This document shows positions 34,546-45,734 of a DNA stretch of 47,622 nt, in pieces; within the stretch, counting starts at the first letter, position 1; the number at the start of each line of letters is the position of its first letter. This DNA is from an uncultured Pelagibacteraceae bacterium (lineage in GTDB: Bacteria; Pseudomonadota; Alphaproteobacteria; Pelagibacterales; Pelagibacteraceae): NCBI GenBank assembly GCA_902518185.1, contig CABYFG010000006.1, forward strand, positions 1 to 47,622, read 5' to 3'. A program made the position numbers and the translations under genes. The notes under the pieces were generated by a model. That model searched no databases and was not told the origin of the DNA. It worked only from the letters and a program-made list of their open reading frames with translations.

Positions 34546-35949
34546 ATGCCCAATACTCTTTACGATAAAATTTGGAACGAACACTTGGTTCATCAGCAAG
34601 AAGATGGAACAGCGTTATTGTTTGTAGACAGACATTTAGTCCATGAAGTCACTAGTCCACAAGCCTTTGAAGGATTAAGAAATTCTAAACGTAAGGTAAG
34701 ACACCCAAAATTAACATTAGCAGTTGCAGATCATAATGTTCCGACAACTGATAGGTCAAAGGGTATTTCAGATAATGAATCTAAAATTCAAGTAGAAACC
34801 TTAGAGGCAAATTGTAAAGAATTCGGCATTAAACTTTTTGGAATGGATGATAAAAGACAAGGAATTGTTCATGTTACTGGTCCTGAACAGGGCTTTACTC
34901 AACCAGGTACGGTTATTGTATGTGGCGATAGTCATACTGCAACACATGGAGCATTTGGAGCTTTGGCATTTGGTATTGGGACCTCAGAGGTAGAGCATGT
35001 TTTGGCAACTCAAACATTAGTTCAAAAGAAAGCAAAGAATTTTAGAATTAACGTCAACGGTAAACTTCCGTTAGGTGTTACATCGAAAGATGTAATTCTT
35101 CAAATTATAGGAAAAATTGGTACTGCTGGAGGAACAGGATGTGTAATTGAATATGCAGGTGATCTAATTAAATCTTTAAGTGTTGAGAATAGAATGACAA
35201 TTTGCAATATGACGATTGAAGGAGGAGCAAGAGCAGGATTAATAGCTCCAGACGAAAAAATATTTAAATATTTAGAAGGCAGGCCAATGTCTCCCAAAGG
35301 AAATGATTGGGATAAAGCTTTAGAAAATTGGAAAAATTTAAATACTGATGAGGGTGCCACGTTTGATAAAGAAGTAAACTTAACTGCTAGTGAAATTTCA
35401 CCAATGATTACATGGGGAACATCACCTCAAGATGTTATTACAATAGACGAAAAAGTACCAAATCCAAATAATGAGAAAGACGAGGATAGAAAAAATTCTT
35501 TAGAGAGAGCATTAAATTATATGGGTTTGAAACCAGATATGGCGGCTAAAGACATCAAAATTGACAAAGTTTTCATTGGAAGCTGCACTAATGGTAGAAT
35601 TGAGGACTTAAGAGAAGCTGCAAAAATCTTAAAAGATAAAAAAATTGCATCTCATGTTCATGCCATGGTTGTCCCTGGTTCAGGGTTGGTTAAAGAACAA
35701 GCAGAGCAAGAGGGATTAGATAAAATTTTTGTAAAGTCTGGATTTGAATGGAGAGAGCCAGGATGTTCAATGTGTTTAGCAATGAACGCAGATAAATTAA
35801 AACCAGAGGAGAGATGTGCTTCAACATCAAATAGAAATTTTGAAGGTAGACAAGGCAGAGGTGGAAGAACTCATTTAGTGAGCCCGGGTATGGCTGCAGC
35901 AGCAGCAATTTCTGGAAACCTTGATGATGTAAGGAAATATCAAAATTAA
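34546..35949 (+). CDS. leuC: 3-isopropylmalate dehydratase large subunit
   Basis: LeuC with LeuD isomerises 2- to 3-isopropylmalate in leucine synthesis. The 467-residue aconitase-family protein keeps the three [4Fe-4S] cysteines: Cys347 in GSCTNGR and Cys407/Cys410 in GCSMCLAM. It also has [14 protein letters not shown] and [20 protein letters not shown]. It starts 12 bases after rplS and is followed one base later by leuD. Confidence 0.97.
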   Translation: MPNTLYDKIWNEHLVHQQEDGTALLFVDRHLVHEVTSPQAFEGLRNSKRKVRHPKLTLAVADHNVPTTDRSKGISDNESKIQVETLEANCKEFGIKLFGMDDKRQGIVHVTGPEQGFTQPGTVIVCGDSHTATHGAFGALAFGIGTSEVEHVLATQTLVQKKAKNFRINVNGKLPLGVTSKDVILQIIGKIGTAGGTGCVIEYAGDLIKSLSVENRMTICNMTIEGGARAGLIAPDEKIFKYLEGRPMSPKGNDWDKALENWKNLNTDEGATFDKEVNLTASEISPMITWGTSPQDVITIDEKVPNPNNEKDEDRKNSLERALNYMGLKPDMAAKDIKIDKVFIGSCTNGRIEDLREAAKILKDKKIASHVHAMVVPGSGLVKEQAEQEGLDKIFVKSGFEWREPGCSMCLAMNADKLKPEERCASTSNRNFEGRQGRGGRTHLVSPGMAAAAAISGNLDDVRKYQN

Positions 35950-35950
35950 T

Positions 35951-36556
35951 ATGCAAAAGTTTAACACTTTAAAAAGTATACCAGCATATCTGCCAATAGT
36001 TAATATTGATACAGATATGATCATTCCAAAACAATTTTTAAAAACGATTAAAAGAACTGGGTTGGGCAAAAATTTATTTTTCGAAATGAGATATGATGAC
36101 AATGGCAAAGAAATAAATGATTTTGTTTTGAATAAAGATCCTTACATAAATTCAAAAATTTTAATCGCTGGAAAAAATTTTGGATGTGGCTCTTCAAGAG
36201 AACACGCTCCATGGGCATTATTAGATTTCGGCATTACTTGTGTGATTAGCTCAAGTTTTGCTGATATTTTTTATAACAATTGTTTTAAAAACGGAATCTT
36301 ACCGATAATTTTAGATGATGATAAAATCAAAGAGTTATCAGAATACGCAAAAAGGAAAGAGGAAATTTTCATAGATCTTAATGAGGAGAAAGTCATTTTT
36401 GGAAACAATGAGACAAAATTTAAAGTAGACTCATTTAAAAAAAAGTGTTTATTAGAAGGCTTAGACGATATAGCTCTATCACTAAAAAAATCTAATAAAA
36501 TTGAAATTTTTGAAAAAGCTTTAAAAGCTAAGAAGCCTTGGGTATTTAATGATTAA
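35951..36556 (+). CDS. leuD: 3-isopropylmalate dehydratase small subunit
   Basis: This is the small swivel subunit of isopropylmalate isomerase, 201 residues. [20 protein letters not shown] at the start and the substrate-binding loop [15 protein letters not shown] are diagnostic, followed by [15 protein letters not shown]. It overlaps leuB by eight bases, so expression of the three leu genes is coupled. Confidence 0.97.
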   Translation: MQKFNTLKSIPAYLPIVNIDTDMIIPKQFLKTIKRTGLGKNLFFEMRYDDNGKEINDFVLNKDPYINSKILIAGKNFGCGSSREHAPWALLDFGITCVISSSFADIFYNNCFKNGILPIILDDDKIKELSEYAKRKEEIFIDLNEEKVIFGNNETKFKVDSFKKKCLLEGLDDIALSLKKSNKIEIFEKALKAKKPWVFND

Positions 36557-37655
36557 AGTTAAAAAAAGAAAAGTATTATTGCTCCCAGGTGATGGAATTG
36601 GTCCTGAAGTTACTGCGGAAGTTAAAAAAGTAATCAATTGGTTTAACGATAAAAAATCTTTAGATTTTGAAATTGACGAGGATTTGGCAGGCGGATGTTC
36701 ATACGATAAACATGGAACCCCAATAACAGATGAAGTTTTTTATAAGGCTTTAGAAAGTGCTGTAATTATGTTAGGCGCTGTCGGGGGTCCAAAATGGGAT
36801 GGTGTAGAATTTTCTAAGAAACCTGAAAGAGCACTTTTAAAATTAAGAAAAGAGTTAAAACTTTTTGCAAATTTAAGACCAGCAATATGTTTTGAACAAT
36901 TAGTTGATGCCTCAACTTTAAAATCAGAAATTGTTTCAGGATTAAATATTATGATTGTAAGAGAATTGACTGGAGGAATATATTTTGGCGAACCTAGGGG
37001 AATTAAGCCAATAGAGAATGGTGAGAGAAAAGGAATAAATACTCACACTTATACAAGCAATGAGATAATAAGAGTGGCTAGAGTTGCTTTTGATTTAGCC
37101 AAAAAAAGATCTAACAAAGTAACTTCTTGCGAAAAATCAAATGTTATGGAAGCTGGACAACTTTGGAAAGAGGAAGTTCAGGCACTTCACGATAAAGAAT
37201 ATAAAGATGTAGAGTTAAGTCATATGCTTGCAGACAATTGTGCTATGCAATTGCTCAGAAATCCTAAACAATTTGATGTTATTGTGACAGATAATTTATT
37301 TGGTGACATGTTATCTGATCAAGCTTCAATGTTAACTGGATCATTAGGTCTTTTGCCATCTGCCTCGTTAGGAGCAAAAAATAAAGAAGGAGAGATGAGA
37401 GCAATGTATGAACCAATTCATGGATCAGCTCCAGATATAGCAGGCAAAGGTGTAGCAAATCCGATTGCGACTATACTAAGTTTTGCAATGGCTTTGAGGT
37501 ACTCTTTGGACTTAGATAAAGAGGCAGAATCCCTTGAAAGTGCTGTTCAGAGTGTATTAAATGATGGATTAAGAACTAAAGATATTTTATCTAAGGGAAT
37601 GAAAGAGATATCAACGTCACAAATGGGTGATGCGATTATTTCAAAATTGCAATAA
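36549..37655 (+). CDS. leuB: 3-isopropylmalate dehydrogenase
   Basis: LeuB oxidatively decarboxylates 3-isopropylmalate to 2-oxoisocaproate with NAD. The 368-residue protein has [15 protein letters not shown], the substrate arginines in [35 protein letters not shown], and [28 protein letters not shown] with [14 protein letters not shown]. It closes the leuCDB set; dmdC starts 26 bases downstream. Confidence 0.97.
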   Translation: MIKVKKRKVLLLPGDGIGPEVTAEVKKVINWFNDKKSLDFEIDEDLAGGCSYDKHGTPITDEVFYKALESAVIMLGAVGGPKWDGVEFSKKPERALLKLRKELKLFANLRPAICFEQLVDASTLKSEIVSGLNIMIVRELTGGIYFGEPRGIKPIENGERKGINTHTYTSNEIIRVARVAFDLAKKRSNKVTSCEKSNVMEAGQLWKEEVQALHDKEYKDVELSHMLADNCAMQLLRNPKQFDVIVTDNLFGDMLSDQASMLTGSLGLLPSASLGAKNKEGEMRAMYEPIHGSAPDIAGKGVANPIATILSFAMALRYSLDLDKEAESLESAVQSVLNDGLRTKDILSKGMKEISTSQMGDAIISKLQ

Positions 37656-37681
37656 TTAATTATTTATTTTAAAATTGAAAT

Positions 37682-39448
37682 ATGCCTAGTTACAATGCAC
37701 CAGTCAAAGATATGCTGTTTCTTTACGAGAAACTGAGGGATAATAAGAATTATAATGAGTTAGAGAAATATAAAGAAGTTAACTCAGAGCTAGTAAAAGA
37801 TATCTTAGAGGAAGCTGCAAAAATAAATCAAAATTTAATTTTACCACTCGCTAAGGTAGGTGATGAAAGTCCTGCTATTTTAGAAAATGGAGTTGTAAGA
37901 ACACCACCAGGATATAAGGAAGCTTATCAAAAATATATCCAGGATGGTTGGACTTCGTTATCTTGTGATCCAAAATATGGAGGACAAGGTATGCCTAGAA
38001 CAGTAAGCGCATTTTTCGATGAAATGTTATCATCGGCTAGTTTAGCATTTAAGCTTTATAGTGAATTATCAATTGGTGCCTACAATTGTATTCATCATCA
38101 TGCACCAGATGAAATCAAAGATAAATATCTTCCAAAAATGGTTGAAGGTAAATGGAGTGGCACTATGTGCTTGACGGAGCCTGTATGTGGAACAGATTTA
38201 GGTTTGCTTAAAACAAAAGCCGTTGAACAACCTGATGGAACTTATAAAATTACAGGTCAAAAAATATTTATTACATCTGGTGATCACGATTTAACAGAAA
38301 ATATAATTCATCTAGTTATAGCAAGAGCAGCAGACTCCCCAAAAGGCACTAAGGGAATAAGTTTATTTCTAGTTCCAAAATTTATTGTAAAAGAAGATGG
38401 ATCCATAGGAGCTAGAAATGGAATATCCACAGGTTCAATAGAGACAAAAATGGGTATTAAAGGTTCAGCCACTTGTGTTTTAAATTTTGATGATGCAACA
38501 GGGGTTATGATAGGTCCAAAAAATAAAGGTCTTAGTCAAATGTTTACAATGATGAATTTAGAGAGAATCGTTGTTGGAATTCAAGGTTTAGGAATTTCAG
38601 AAATTGCTTATCAAAATTCATTAAATTACGCGAAAGAAAGAAAACAAGGAAAAAGTAACAACAATAAATCACAAAATGGAAATGCTGATGCGATTATTGA
38701 ACATGCTGATATACGTAAAACATTGTTGAACATGAAATCTATAATTGAGGGAGAGAGAGCATTATGTTTCTGGTTGTCCCAACAAACTGAAGTGAGTTTA
38801 AATCATAATGATCAGAAAATAAAACAAGAAGCCTCAGACATGGTCTCATTAATGACGCCAGTTGTGAAATCTTTATTTTCAGATTTAGGAATGGAAATTA
38901 CAAGTGATGCAATGCAAATTTTTGGAGGTTACGGCTACACAAAAGACCAAGGAATAGAGCAACTATATAGAGATAATAGAATTACACCGATTTATGAGGG
39001 AACAAATTCTGTTCAAGCTGCTGATTTAGTTTTTAGAAAATTATCGAATAAAAACGGAAATATAATAGATAAATTTTTAGATTTGGTAAAATCTGAAACT
39101 AATTCAAATAACGAAAATGTTAAGCCATTTATAAAAGAATTTAATTATTATTTGGAAATCCTTAAGAACTTTAGCGAGTGGACTGTTAATAGATTAGGAA
39201 CTAATAAAGATGATGTAAGCGCCGCTGCAAATGATTATTTAAAAACTCTTGGCTATATATCTTTAGCTTTTTCATGGATTAAAGTTCTCAATGTAAGTTT
39301 CAAAGACTATGATGAGAATAAAAATTTTTATGATGATAAGATAAATACTGCTAAATTTTATTTTGATAAAGTTCTTCCAAGAGCTGAACAACATTATAAA
39401 TCGGCAATTACTGGAAGTTCAAATATAATGAATTTCAAATTTAATTAA
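37682..39448 (+). CDS. dmdC: 3-methylmercaptopropionyl-CoA dehydrogenase DmdC
   Basis: This is a long acyl-CoA dehydrogenase (588 residues) that introduces a double bond into methylmercaptopropionyl-CoA, the third step of the DMSP demethylation pathway. The flavin-binding CLTEPVCGTDLG, FITSGDH and QIFGGYGYTKDQGIEQLYRD are present, and the catalytic base is Glu439 in PIYEGTN. The extended C-terminal helical domain is typical of the FadE5/DmdC class. The specific name rests on its position directly before dmdB (zero-base gap) and dmdA. Confidence 0.9.
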   Translation: MPSYNAPVKDMLFLYEKLRDNKNYNELEKYKEVNSELVKDILEEAAKINQNLILPLAKVGDESPAILENGVVRTPPGYKEAYQKYIQDGWTSLSCDPKYGGQGMPRTVSAFFDEMLSSASLAFKLYSELSIGAYNCIHHHAPDEIKDKYLPKMVEGKWSGTMCLTEPVCGTDLGLLKTKAVEQPDGTYKITGQKIFITSGDHDLTENIIHLVIARAADSPKGTKGISLFLVPKFIVKEDGSIGARNGISTGSIETKMGIKGSATCVLNFDDATGVMIGPKNKGLSQMFTMMNLERIVVGIQGLGISEIAYQNSLNYAKERKQGKSNNNKSQNGNADAIIEHADIRKTLLNMKSIIEGERALCFWLSQQTEVSLNHNDQKIKQEASDMVSLMTPVVKSLFSDLGMEITSDAMQIFGGYGYTKDQGIEQLYRDNRITPIYEGTNSVQAADLVFRKLSNKNGNIIDKFLDLVKSETNSNNENVKPFIKEFNYYLEILKNFSEWTVNRLGTNKDDVSAAANDYLKTLGYISLAFSWIKVLNVSFKDYDENKNFYDDKINTAKFYFDKVLPRAEQHYKSAITGSSNIMNFKFN

Positions 39449-41065
39449 ATGAGTCATTACGATACAAATCTAGATAAAAATAATGCAAATCATATTCCTT
39501 TAACTCCTTTAACCTTCATCAAAAGAGTTAAAGAAATTTACCCAAATTATGAAGCCGTAATTTATGAAGATCGAAAATATTCTTGGAGTGAGTTGTATAA
39601 ACGGACCGTTAAATTTGCAAGCGCACTTAACAAAATTGGAATTAAAAAAGGTGATACTGTCTCATTTTTAGCCTTTAATACTCCTGAAATTTTTGAAGGT
39701 CATTATTCTGTGCCAATGACAGGTGCTGTTTTAAATACAATTAATATTAGATTAGATGCTAAAACGATTGCTTATATTTTAGATCATAGTGAAGCAAAAG
39801 TATTGGTTGTGGATAGACAGCTGCACACTGAGGTTAAAAAAGCATTAAAAACTCTAAAAAAAAAAATTACTATTATTGATATAGTAGATAAATTTGCTGA
39901 TCAATCTAAGTGTGAAAAAATTGGGGAGCTAGAATATGAGAGTTTTTTAGACACTGGTGATGAAAATTATAATTGGAAAATGCCAGATGACGAGTGGCAA
40001 GCAATATCATTAAGTTATACATCAGGAACCACAGGTGACCCAAAAGGGGTTGTTTATCATCACAGAGGATCATACTTGATGTCTACTGGTAGTGCGGTTG
40101 CTTGGGATATGCCTAATAGATTAAACTTTTTGACTATTGTTCCGATGTTCCATTGCAATGGTTGGGGGTATCCTTGGACAGTGCCAATGTTAAATGGAAG
40201 AACAATTTGTTTGAGAAACATTGATGTAAAAAAGATCTTTGAATTAATTGAAAAATATAAGATTACCCATTTTGGTGGTGCTCCAATTGTATTAAATATG
40301 ATCACAGGTGCTCCCGAAACTGATAGAAAAAAACTAAAACAAAAAGTTTATGTACTCACAGCTGGAGCTCCTCCACCAAGTATTATATTTAAAAAAATGA
40401 AAGAGCTTGGATTTGAGGTTATGCATGTTTATGGTTTAACAGAAACCTATGGTCATGTTACTCAATGTGCATGGAATGATGAATGGAATAATTTTGATGA
40501 GGAAAAACAAAATGAAATCAAAGCAAGACAGGGAGTGAGATATCCTAATACCGAGGGAATAACTGTGATGAATCCAGAGACAATGAAAGAAGTACCTAAG
40601 GATGGAAAAACAATTGGTGAAATTATGATTAAAGGTAATGTTGTTATGAAAGGGTATTTTAAGGATAAAGATGCAACTAATAAAGCTATGAGTGGAGGCT
40701 GGTTTCACTCTGGAGATCTAGCGGTCATGCATCCAGACGGTTATGTTAAAATTCAAGATCGATCAAAAGATATAATTATTTCTGGAGGCGAAAATATTTC
40801 CTCAATAGAAATTGAAAATACTTTATCAAAACATCCCTCAGTATCTATTGCAGCTGTTGTTGCAAAACCTGATGAAAAATGGGGAGAAGTGCCTTGTGCA
40901 TTTATTGAAATCGTCAAAGATAAGCCGGCTAGTGAAAAAGAATTAATTGATTTCTGTAAAGAAACCTTAGCAGGGTTTAAAGTTCCAAAACAGGTTATTT
41001 TTTGTGAATTACCAAAAACTTCCACAGGCAAAATCCAAAAGTTTGAATTAAGAAAAAAATTTTAG
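39449..41065 (+). CDS. dmdB: 3-methylmercaptopropionate-CoA ligase DmdB
   Basis: This 538-residue member of the acyl-CoA synthetase superfamily activates methylmercaptopropionate with ATP and CoA. Motifs are the AMP-binding loop SYTSGTTGDPKG (about 190-201), YGLTETYGH, GWFHSGDLAVMHPDGY with DRSKDIIISGGENIS, and the catalytic Lys528 in TSTGKIQK. The ATG follows the dmdC stop directly and dmdA lies 67 bases downstream. Other medium-chain acyl ligases look similar, so the context carries the specific name. Confidence 0.9.
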   Translation: MSHYDTNLDKNNANHIPLTPLTFIKRVKEIYPNYEAVIYEDRKYSWSELYKRTVKFASALNKIGIKKGDTVSFLAFNTPEIFEGHYSVPMTGAVLNTINIRLDAKTIAYILDHSEAKVLVVDRQLHTEVKKALKTLKKKITIIDIVDKFADQSKCEKIGELEYESFLDTGDENYNWKMPDDEWQAISLSYTSGTTGDPKGVVYHHRGSYLMSTGSAVAWDMPNRLNFLTIVPMFHCNGWGYPWTVPMLNGRTICLRNIDVKKIFELIEKYKITHFGGAPIVLNMITGAPETDRKKLKQKVYVLTAGAPPPSIIFKKMKELGFEVMHVYGLTETYGHVTQCAWNDEWNNFDEEKQNEIKARQGVRYPNTEGITVMNPETMKEVPKDGKTIGEIMIKGNVVMKGYFKDKDATNKAMSGGWFHSGDLAVMHPDGYVKIQDRSKDIIISGGENISSIEIENTLSKHPSVSIAAVVAKPDEKWGEVPCAFIEIVKDKPASEKELIDFCKETLAGFKVPKQVIFCELPKTSTGKIQKFELRKKF

Positions 41066-41132
41066 CAATTATTTGATATTTGAGATTGAAAAATTGTTTG
41101 AAATGAGAGACAAGGTCTAAAATTTTAAATAA

Positions 41133-42242
41133 ATGAAAAACTTTTCTATAGTAAAATCAAGAAGACTAAGAAGCACTCCTTATACTGAAAGAATCGAGTC
41201 TCATGGAGTAACTAGTTATACAGTCTATAATCATATGTTACTCCCAGCAACTTTTGAGTCTTTGGAAGCAGATTATAATCATTTAAAAAAATTTGTTCAG
41301 GTATGGGACGTGGCAGCTGAAAGACAAGTCGAGATAACTGGAAAAGACTCTTCTAAACTTGTTCAATTAATGACCTGTAGAGATTTATCACAATCAAAAA
41401 TTGGAAAATGTTATTATGCTCCATTAGTAGATCATGAGGGTTATTTAGTTAATGATCCAATTATTAATAAATTAGCGGAAGATAAATGGTGGTTATCTAT
41501 TGCAGACTCTGATGTTATTTTTTTTGCAAAAGGTTTGGCCGCTGGGAACAAATTCAACGTAGAAATTACAGAGCCAAATGTAAATATATTAGCTATCCAA
41601 GGACCGCTCTCTGACGATTTGATGGCAAAGATATTTGGCGATGAAATAAGACAATTGAAGTTTTTTAACTTTAGATATTTTATTTTTAAAAGTAAAAAAT
41701 ATTTTATTGCACGATCTGGCTGGTCAAAACAAAGTGGATTTGAAATTTACGTAGAAGATGATAAAGCAGGTCAAGAATTGTATGATAATTTATTTAAAAT
41801 TGGAGCTGAATTTAATGTTAGAGCAGGCTGTCCAAACCTTATAGAAAGAATAGAGTCAGCTTTATTATCATATGGAAATGATTTTGATAATAAAGATAAT
41901 CCTTTTGAGGCAAATTTTGATAAATTTATAAATTTAGATTCAGAAGTAAATTTTTTAGGAAAAGAAAAACTTAAACAAATAAAAAAAGATGGCATATCAA
42001 GAAAATTGATGGGGGTAAAAATTAACTATGATAAAATTGATATGCATGGAGAAAAATCTCTAAAAGATGATAACAATAATATTATTGGCTTTGTTAGATC
42101 AGCAGCTTATTCGCCTACTTTCAAAAAAGTTATTGGAATCGCGATGATTAATAAATCCTTCTGGAATAAAAAAGATGAATTTAAGATAGAAATTGATGGA
42201 AAAAAAATCACAGGAACAGTTTGCGATTTACCCTTCATTTAG
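41133..42242 (+). CDS. dmdA: DMSP demethylase DmdA
   Basis: DmdA transfers a methyl group from dimethylsulfoniopropionate to tetrahydrofolate, producing methylmercaptopropionate. The 369-residue protein has the GcvT fold ([10 protein letters not shown] near residue 29, [39 protein letters not shown]) but differs from glycine-cleavage T protein in its substrate region. [12 protein letters not shown] includes Trp197 and Tyr206, positions I recall as pocket residues in the Pelagibacter structure (not checked). The preceding dmdC and dmdB genes support the call. Confidence 0.93.
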   Translation: MKNFSIVKSRRLRSTPYTERIESHGVTSYTVYNHMLLPATFESLEADYNHLKKFVQVWDVAAERQVEITGKDSSKLVQLMTCRDLSQSKIGKCYYAPLVDHEGYLVNDPIINKLAEDKWWLSIADSDVIFFAKGLAAGNKFNVEITEPNVNILAIQGPLSDDLMAKIFGDEIRQLKFFNFRYFIFKSKKYFIARSGWSKQSGFEIYVEDDKAGQELYDNLFKIGAEFNVRAGCPNLIERIESALLSYGNDFDNKDNPFEANFDKFINLDSEVNFLGKEKLKQIKKDGISRKLMGVKINYDKIDMHGEKSLKDDNNNIIGFVRSAAYSPTFKKVIGIAMINKSFWNKKDEFKIEIDGKKITGTVCDLPFI

Positions 42243-42257
42243 TATAAAACTTTAATC

Positions 42258-43265
42258 ATGAATATCGCAATAGTAGGTGCAACAGGGAATGTCGGAAGAA
42301 AAACTTTAGAAGTACTAGAAAAAAAAAATATATCTTTTAATAATTTATTTTTACTAGCATCATCAAAAAGTGCAGGGACTAAGTTAAACTTTAAAGATAA
42401 AGAGTATCAAGTTCATGATTTAGAGACTTTTGATTTCACAAGAGCTAAAATAATTTTTTTTGCAGCTGGTAAGAAAATTTCAGAAAAGTTTGTGCCTATG
42501 GCCTCAAAAAGTTCTTTTGTAATCGATAATTCCAGTTTTTATAGAATGGATCCCGATGTCCCTTTAGTAGTTCCCCAAGTGAATTCATATGATTTACAAA
42601 GAATAAATAAAAATATAATTGCAAATCCAAATTGTTCTACAGCGCAGCTCGTAATAGCATTAAAACCACTTCATGACTTATTCAAGGTAAAAAGAATAGT
42701 TGTTTCAACCTATCAATCAGTCTCTGGAGGAGGAAAAGCTCCTATGGATGAATTAGTTGAACAAACTAAAATGTTTTTAGATAATAAAAAAATTAAATCT
42801 AAAAACTTTACTAAACAAATCGCTTTTAATATTATTCCTCACATTGATGTTTTTTCCGATGATGGTTATACAAAAGAAGAGATTAAAATGGCGAAAGAAA
42901 CAAGAAAAATATTAGATGAAAAAATTGATTTGACTGCTACATGTGTGAGAATACCCGTCTCAGTATCTCATTCAGAGTCCGTAAATATTCAATTTGAAAA
43001 ACCATTTACTTTAAAGCAGGTAAGAGATGCTTTAAATAATTTTGATGGATGCAAGGTGATTGACGAAAGAACTGATGGAGGGTATTCAACACCTATTGAT
43101 GCTGAGGGTAAAGATGATACGTTCATTTCAAGAATAAGAGAAGATAAAACAATTAAAAATGGTCTAAATTTATGGATTGTTTCTGACAATCTTTTAAGAG
43201 GGGCTGCTTTAAATTCTGTCGAGATTGCAGAGGCGCTAATTAAAAATAATTTTTATGGAAAATAA
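42258..43265 (+). CDS. asd: Aspartate-semialdehyde dehydrogenase
   Basis: Asd reduces aspartyl phosphate to the semialdehyde for lysine, threonine, methionine and peptidoglycan synthesis. The 335-residue protein shows IVGATGNVGRKTLEVLE (NADP site), the active-site Cys126 in NPNCSTAQLV, YQSVSGGGKAPMDEL, and RIPVSVSHSESV with the catalytic histidine. Its last eleven bases overlap sdhC. Confidence 0.96.
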   Translation: MNIAIVGATGNVGRKTLEVLEKKNISFNNLFLLASSKSAGTKLNFKDKEYQVHDLETFDFTRAKIIFFAAGKKISEKFVPMASKSSFVIDNSSFYRMDPDVPLVVPQVNSYDLQRINKNIIANPNCSTAQLVIALKPLHDLFKVKRIVVSTYQSVSGGGKAPMDELVEQTKMFLDNKKIKSKNFTKQIAFNIIPHIDVFSDDGYTKEEIKMAKETRKILDEKIDLTATCVRIPVSVSHSESVNIQFEKPFTLKQVRDALNNFDGCKVIDERTDGGYSTPIDAEGKDDTFISRIREDKTIKNGLNLWIVSDNLLRGAALNSVEIAEALIKNNFYGK

Positions 43266-43638
43266 AAAACCACTATCTCCACATATTCAAGTTTATCAGT
43301 GGCATATCTCATCTTTAGTTTCTATCACCCATAGGATAACAGGAATAATTAACATTATTTTAATTACCATAATTTGTCTTTGGATATCTTCACTTCTTTT
43401 TGGAGAAAAGAATTATGAAATTATCAATAATTTTTTAAGTTCACTTATGGGCAAATTTTTAATTTTAGGGCTTACATGGTCATTTTCTTTTCAGGCCTTA
43501 AGTGAGATAAGACATTTGATTATGGATCTTGGTTATTGTTTTGAATTGCGTGCAACTAAGATAACTGGATTACTAGTAATATTTGGATCGATATTTTTGA
43601 CTATTATTTTTTATTTGATTGGAAAAGTTTTTATTTAG
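43255..43638 (+). CDS. sdhC: Succinate dehydrogenase membrane subunit SdhC, heme ligand replaced
   Basis: This 127-residue, three-helix subunit anchors complex II and forms half the quinone and heme sites. The quinone-site motif SITHRITG (Ser23, Arg27) and IRHLIMDLGY (Arg86, His87) are typical. Aligned without gaps to E. coli SdhC as I recall it (AYHVVVGIRH), the axial heme histidine His84 corresponds to Gln80 here (FQALSEIRH, codon CAG at 43492-43494). It overlaps asd and is followed directly by sdhD. Confidence 0.93.
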   Translation: MENKKPLSPHIQVYQWHISSLVSITHRITGIINIILITIICLWISSLLFGEKNYEIINNFLSSLMGKFLILGLTWSFSFQALSEIRHLIMDLGYCFELRATKITGLLVIFGSIFLTIIFYLIGKVFI

Positions 43639-43962
43639 ATGATTTCTGCAACAAAAAAATGGATCTTTTTAAAAATTAGTGGGGCACTATTAGTTCCAAT
43701 GATGCTTTGGTTTATAATTAACTTGATTTCCATCTACGATAAATCATTTGAAATTGTATTAAATTTTTTTAATGAACCTTTTTCAAAGTTTCTGTTTAGT
43801 ATTTTTATAATTAATGCTTATTTTTTTTCAGCACTTAGTATAAGTGAGGTTTTCGAGGATTATATAAAGAATAATAAAATAAAAAATGTCGCAAATAGGC
43901 TTTTATTCATCTCTGCAGTGGTAATTCCATTAATTACAATTATATTACTGATTATATTATGA
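43639..43962 (+). CDS. sdhD: Succinate dehydrogenase membrane subunit SdhD, heme ligand replaced
   Basis: The second membrane anchor (107 residues, three helices) is recognised by position and by the EDY motif (Asp74, Tyr75), which in E. coli (Asp82, Tyr83) contacts quinone. The axial heme histidine should lie twelve residues before the Tyr; here that is Phe63 in [15 protein letters not shown] (codon TTT at 43825-43827). The rest of the protein is poorly conserved, as usual for SdhD. It starts right after the sdhC stop and overlaps sdhA by four bases. Confidence 0.9.
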   Translation: MISATKKWIFLKISGALLVPMMLWFIINLISIYDKSFEIVLNFFNEPFSKFLFSIFIINAYFFSALSISEVFEDYIKNNKIKNVANRLLFISAVVIPLITIILLIIL

Positions 43963-45734
43963 AATCTTATAAAATAATTAATCATGAGTACGACGTTGTG
44001 GTATTAGGGGCTGGTGGATCTGGTTTGAGAGCAGCTGTCGGCCTAAGTGAAGCTGGTCTAAAAACAGCATGTATTTCAAAAGTATTTCCCACAAGAAGTC
44101 ATACTTCAGCTGCACAAGGAGGTATTTCCGCCGCTCTTGGGAATATGGGAGAAGACGATTGGAGATGGCACATGTATGATACTGTTAAAGGTGCTGATTG
44201 GCTAGGGGATCAAGATAGTATAGAATATCTTTGTAAAGAGGCGCCAAAGGCAGTTGTTGAATTAGAAAAATACGGTGTTCCTTTCAGTAGAACTGAAGAT
44301 GGTAAAATTTATCAAAGACCATTCGGTGGAATGACTAAGAATTATGGAAATGGGATAGTACAAAGAACTTGTGCTGCTGCTGATAGAACAGGACATGCAA
44401 TCCTTCACACTTTGTATGGTCAAGCTCTTAAACATAAAACAGAATTTTTTATTGAGTATTTTGCATTAGATTTGTTAATGAAAGATGGAGCGTGCAAAGG
44501 TTTGATCGCTTGGAATTTAAATGATGGAACTATTCATAGATTTAGAGCCCACACAGTCATAATCGCGACGGGTGGTTATGGCAAAGTATATTATTCTGCA
44601 ACATCGGCTCATACTTGTACAGGTGATGGTAATGCGATGGTATTAAGAGCAGGTTTACCATTACAAGATATGGAATTTGTGCAGTTTCATCCAACAGGAA
44701 TTTATGGTCATGGGACATTGATCACAGAAGGCGCAAGAGGTGAAGGAGGATATCTTACAAATTCTAAAGGTGAAAGATTTATGGAAAGATATGCTCCTAA
44801 AGCAAAAGATTTAGCTTCAAGAGACGTTGTGAGTAGATCTATGTCAATTGAGATTAATGAAGGAAGAGGAGTTGGAAAAGATCAAGATCATGTTCATCTT
44901 AATTTAAGCCACTTAGATAAAGATATTATCGAAAGCAGGTTACCTGGTATAACTGATGCTGCGAGATTATTTGCAAATGTAGATGTTACTAAAGAACCAA
45001 TTCCGGTTGTTCCAACAGTTCATTATAATATGGGTGGTATTCCAACAAATTATAAAGCAGAAGTATTAACTGTTAATGGTTCAGAAAAAACTGTTCCAGG
45101 CTTAATGGCAATAGGTGAGGCAGCGTGTGTCTCAGTTCATGGCGCAAACAGACTCGGTTCAAACTCATTAATTGATTTAGTTGTTTTTGGTAGAGCAGCT
45201 GCTAAACGTGCGGCAGAGCTAATAAAACCAGGAACTCCACACGAGGACATCAGTGAGACAGAAACTCAGAAATGCTTAGATCGTTTTGATAAAATAAGAA
45301 ATTCACAGGGTGATATCGGAACAGCTGAGTTAAGATTATCAATGCAAAAAACTATGCAGTCTAAGTGTGCTGTTTTTAGAACTGAAAAAACTCTTAAGGA
45401 AGGTGTTAATGAAATTAGAAAAACTTACGACGGGTTAGACTCTTTATCAGTTAAAGATAAATCTTTAATTTTTAATACTGATTTAGTTGAAACTTTAGAG
45501 TTTGATAATTTAATAAGACAAGCTGTAGTAACAGTTGACTCAGCCTATAATAGAAAAGAAAGTCGAGGAGCACATGCGAGAGAAGATTTTCCTAAAAGAG
45601 ATGATAATAAATTTATGCAACACACTCTTGCTTGGTGTGATGGAAAAGATACAAAAATTAGTTATAGAGAAGTTCACAAATCAACATTAACTAATGAAGT
45701 GCAATATTTTCCACCTCAAGAAAGAGTTTATTGA
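43959..45734 (+). CDS. sdhA: Succinate dehydrogenase flavoprotein subunit SdhA
   Basis: SdhA oxidises succinate to fumarate on a covalent FAD and passes electrons to SdhB. The 591-residue protein has [20 protein letters not shown], the FAD-linking histidine in [50 protein letters not shown] and [20 protein letters not shown]. All catalytic elements appear intact. Confidence 0.98.
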   Translation: MKSYKIINHEYDVVVLGAGGSGLRAAVGLSEAGLKTACISKVFPTRSHTSAAQGGISAALGNMGEDDWRWHMYDTVKGADWLGDQDSIEYLCKEAPKAVVELEKYGVPFSRTEDGKIYQRPFGGMTKNYGNGIVQRTCAAADRTGHAILHTLYGQALKHKTEFFIEYFALDLLMKDGACKGLIAWNLNDGTIHRFRAHTVIIATGGYGKVYYSATSAHTCTGDGNAMVLRAGLPLQDMEFVQFHPTGIYGHGTLITEGARGEGGYLTNSKGERFMERYAPKAKDLASRDVVSRSMSIEINEGRGVGKDQDHVHLNLSHLDKDIIESRLPGITDAARLFANVDVTKEPIPVVPTVHYNMGGIPTNYKAEVLTVNGSEKTVPGLMAIGEAACVSVHGANRLGSNSLIDLVVFGRAAAKRAAELIKPGTPHEDISETETQKCLDRFDKIRNSQGDIGTAELRLSMQKTMQSKCAVFRTEKTLKEGVNEIRKTYDGLDSLSVKDKSLIFNTDLVETLEFDNLIRQAVVTVDSAYNRKESRGAHAREDFPKRDDNKFMQHTLAWCDGKDTKISYREVHKSTLTNEVQYFPPQERVY

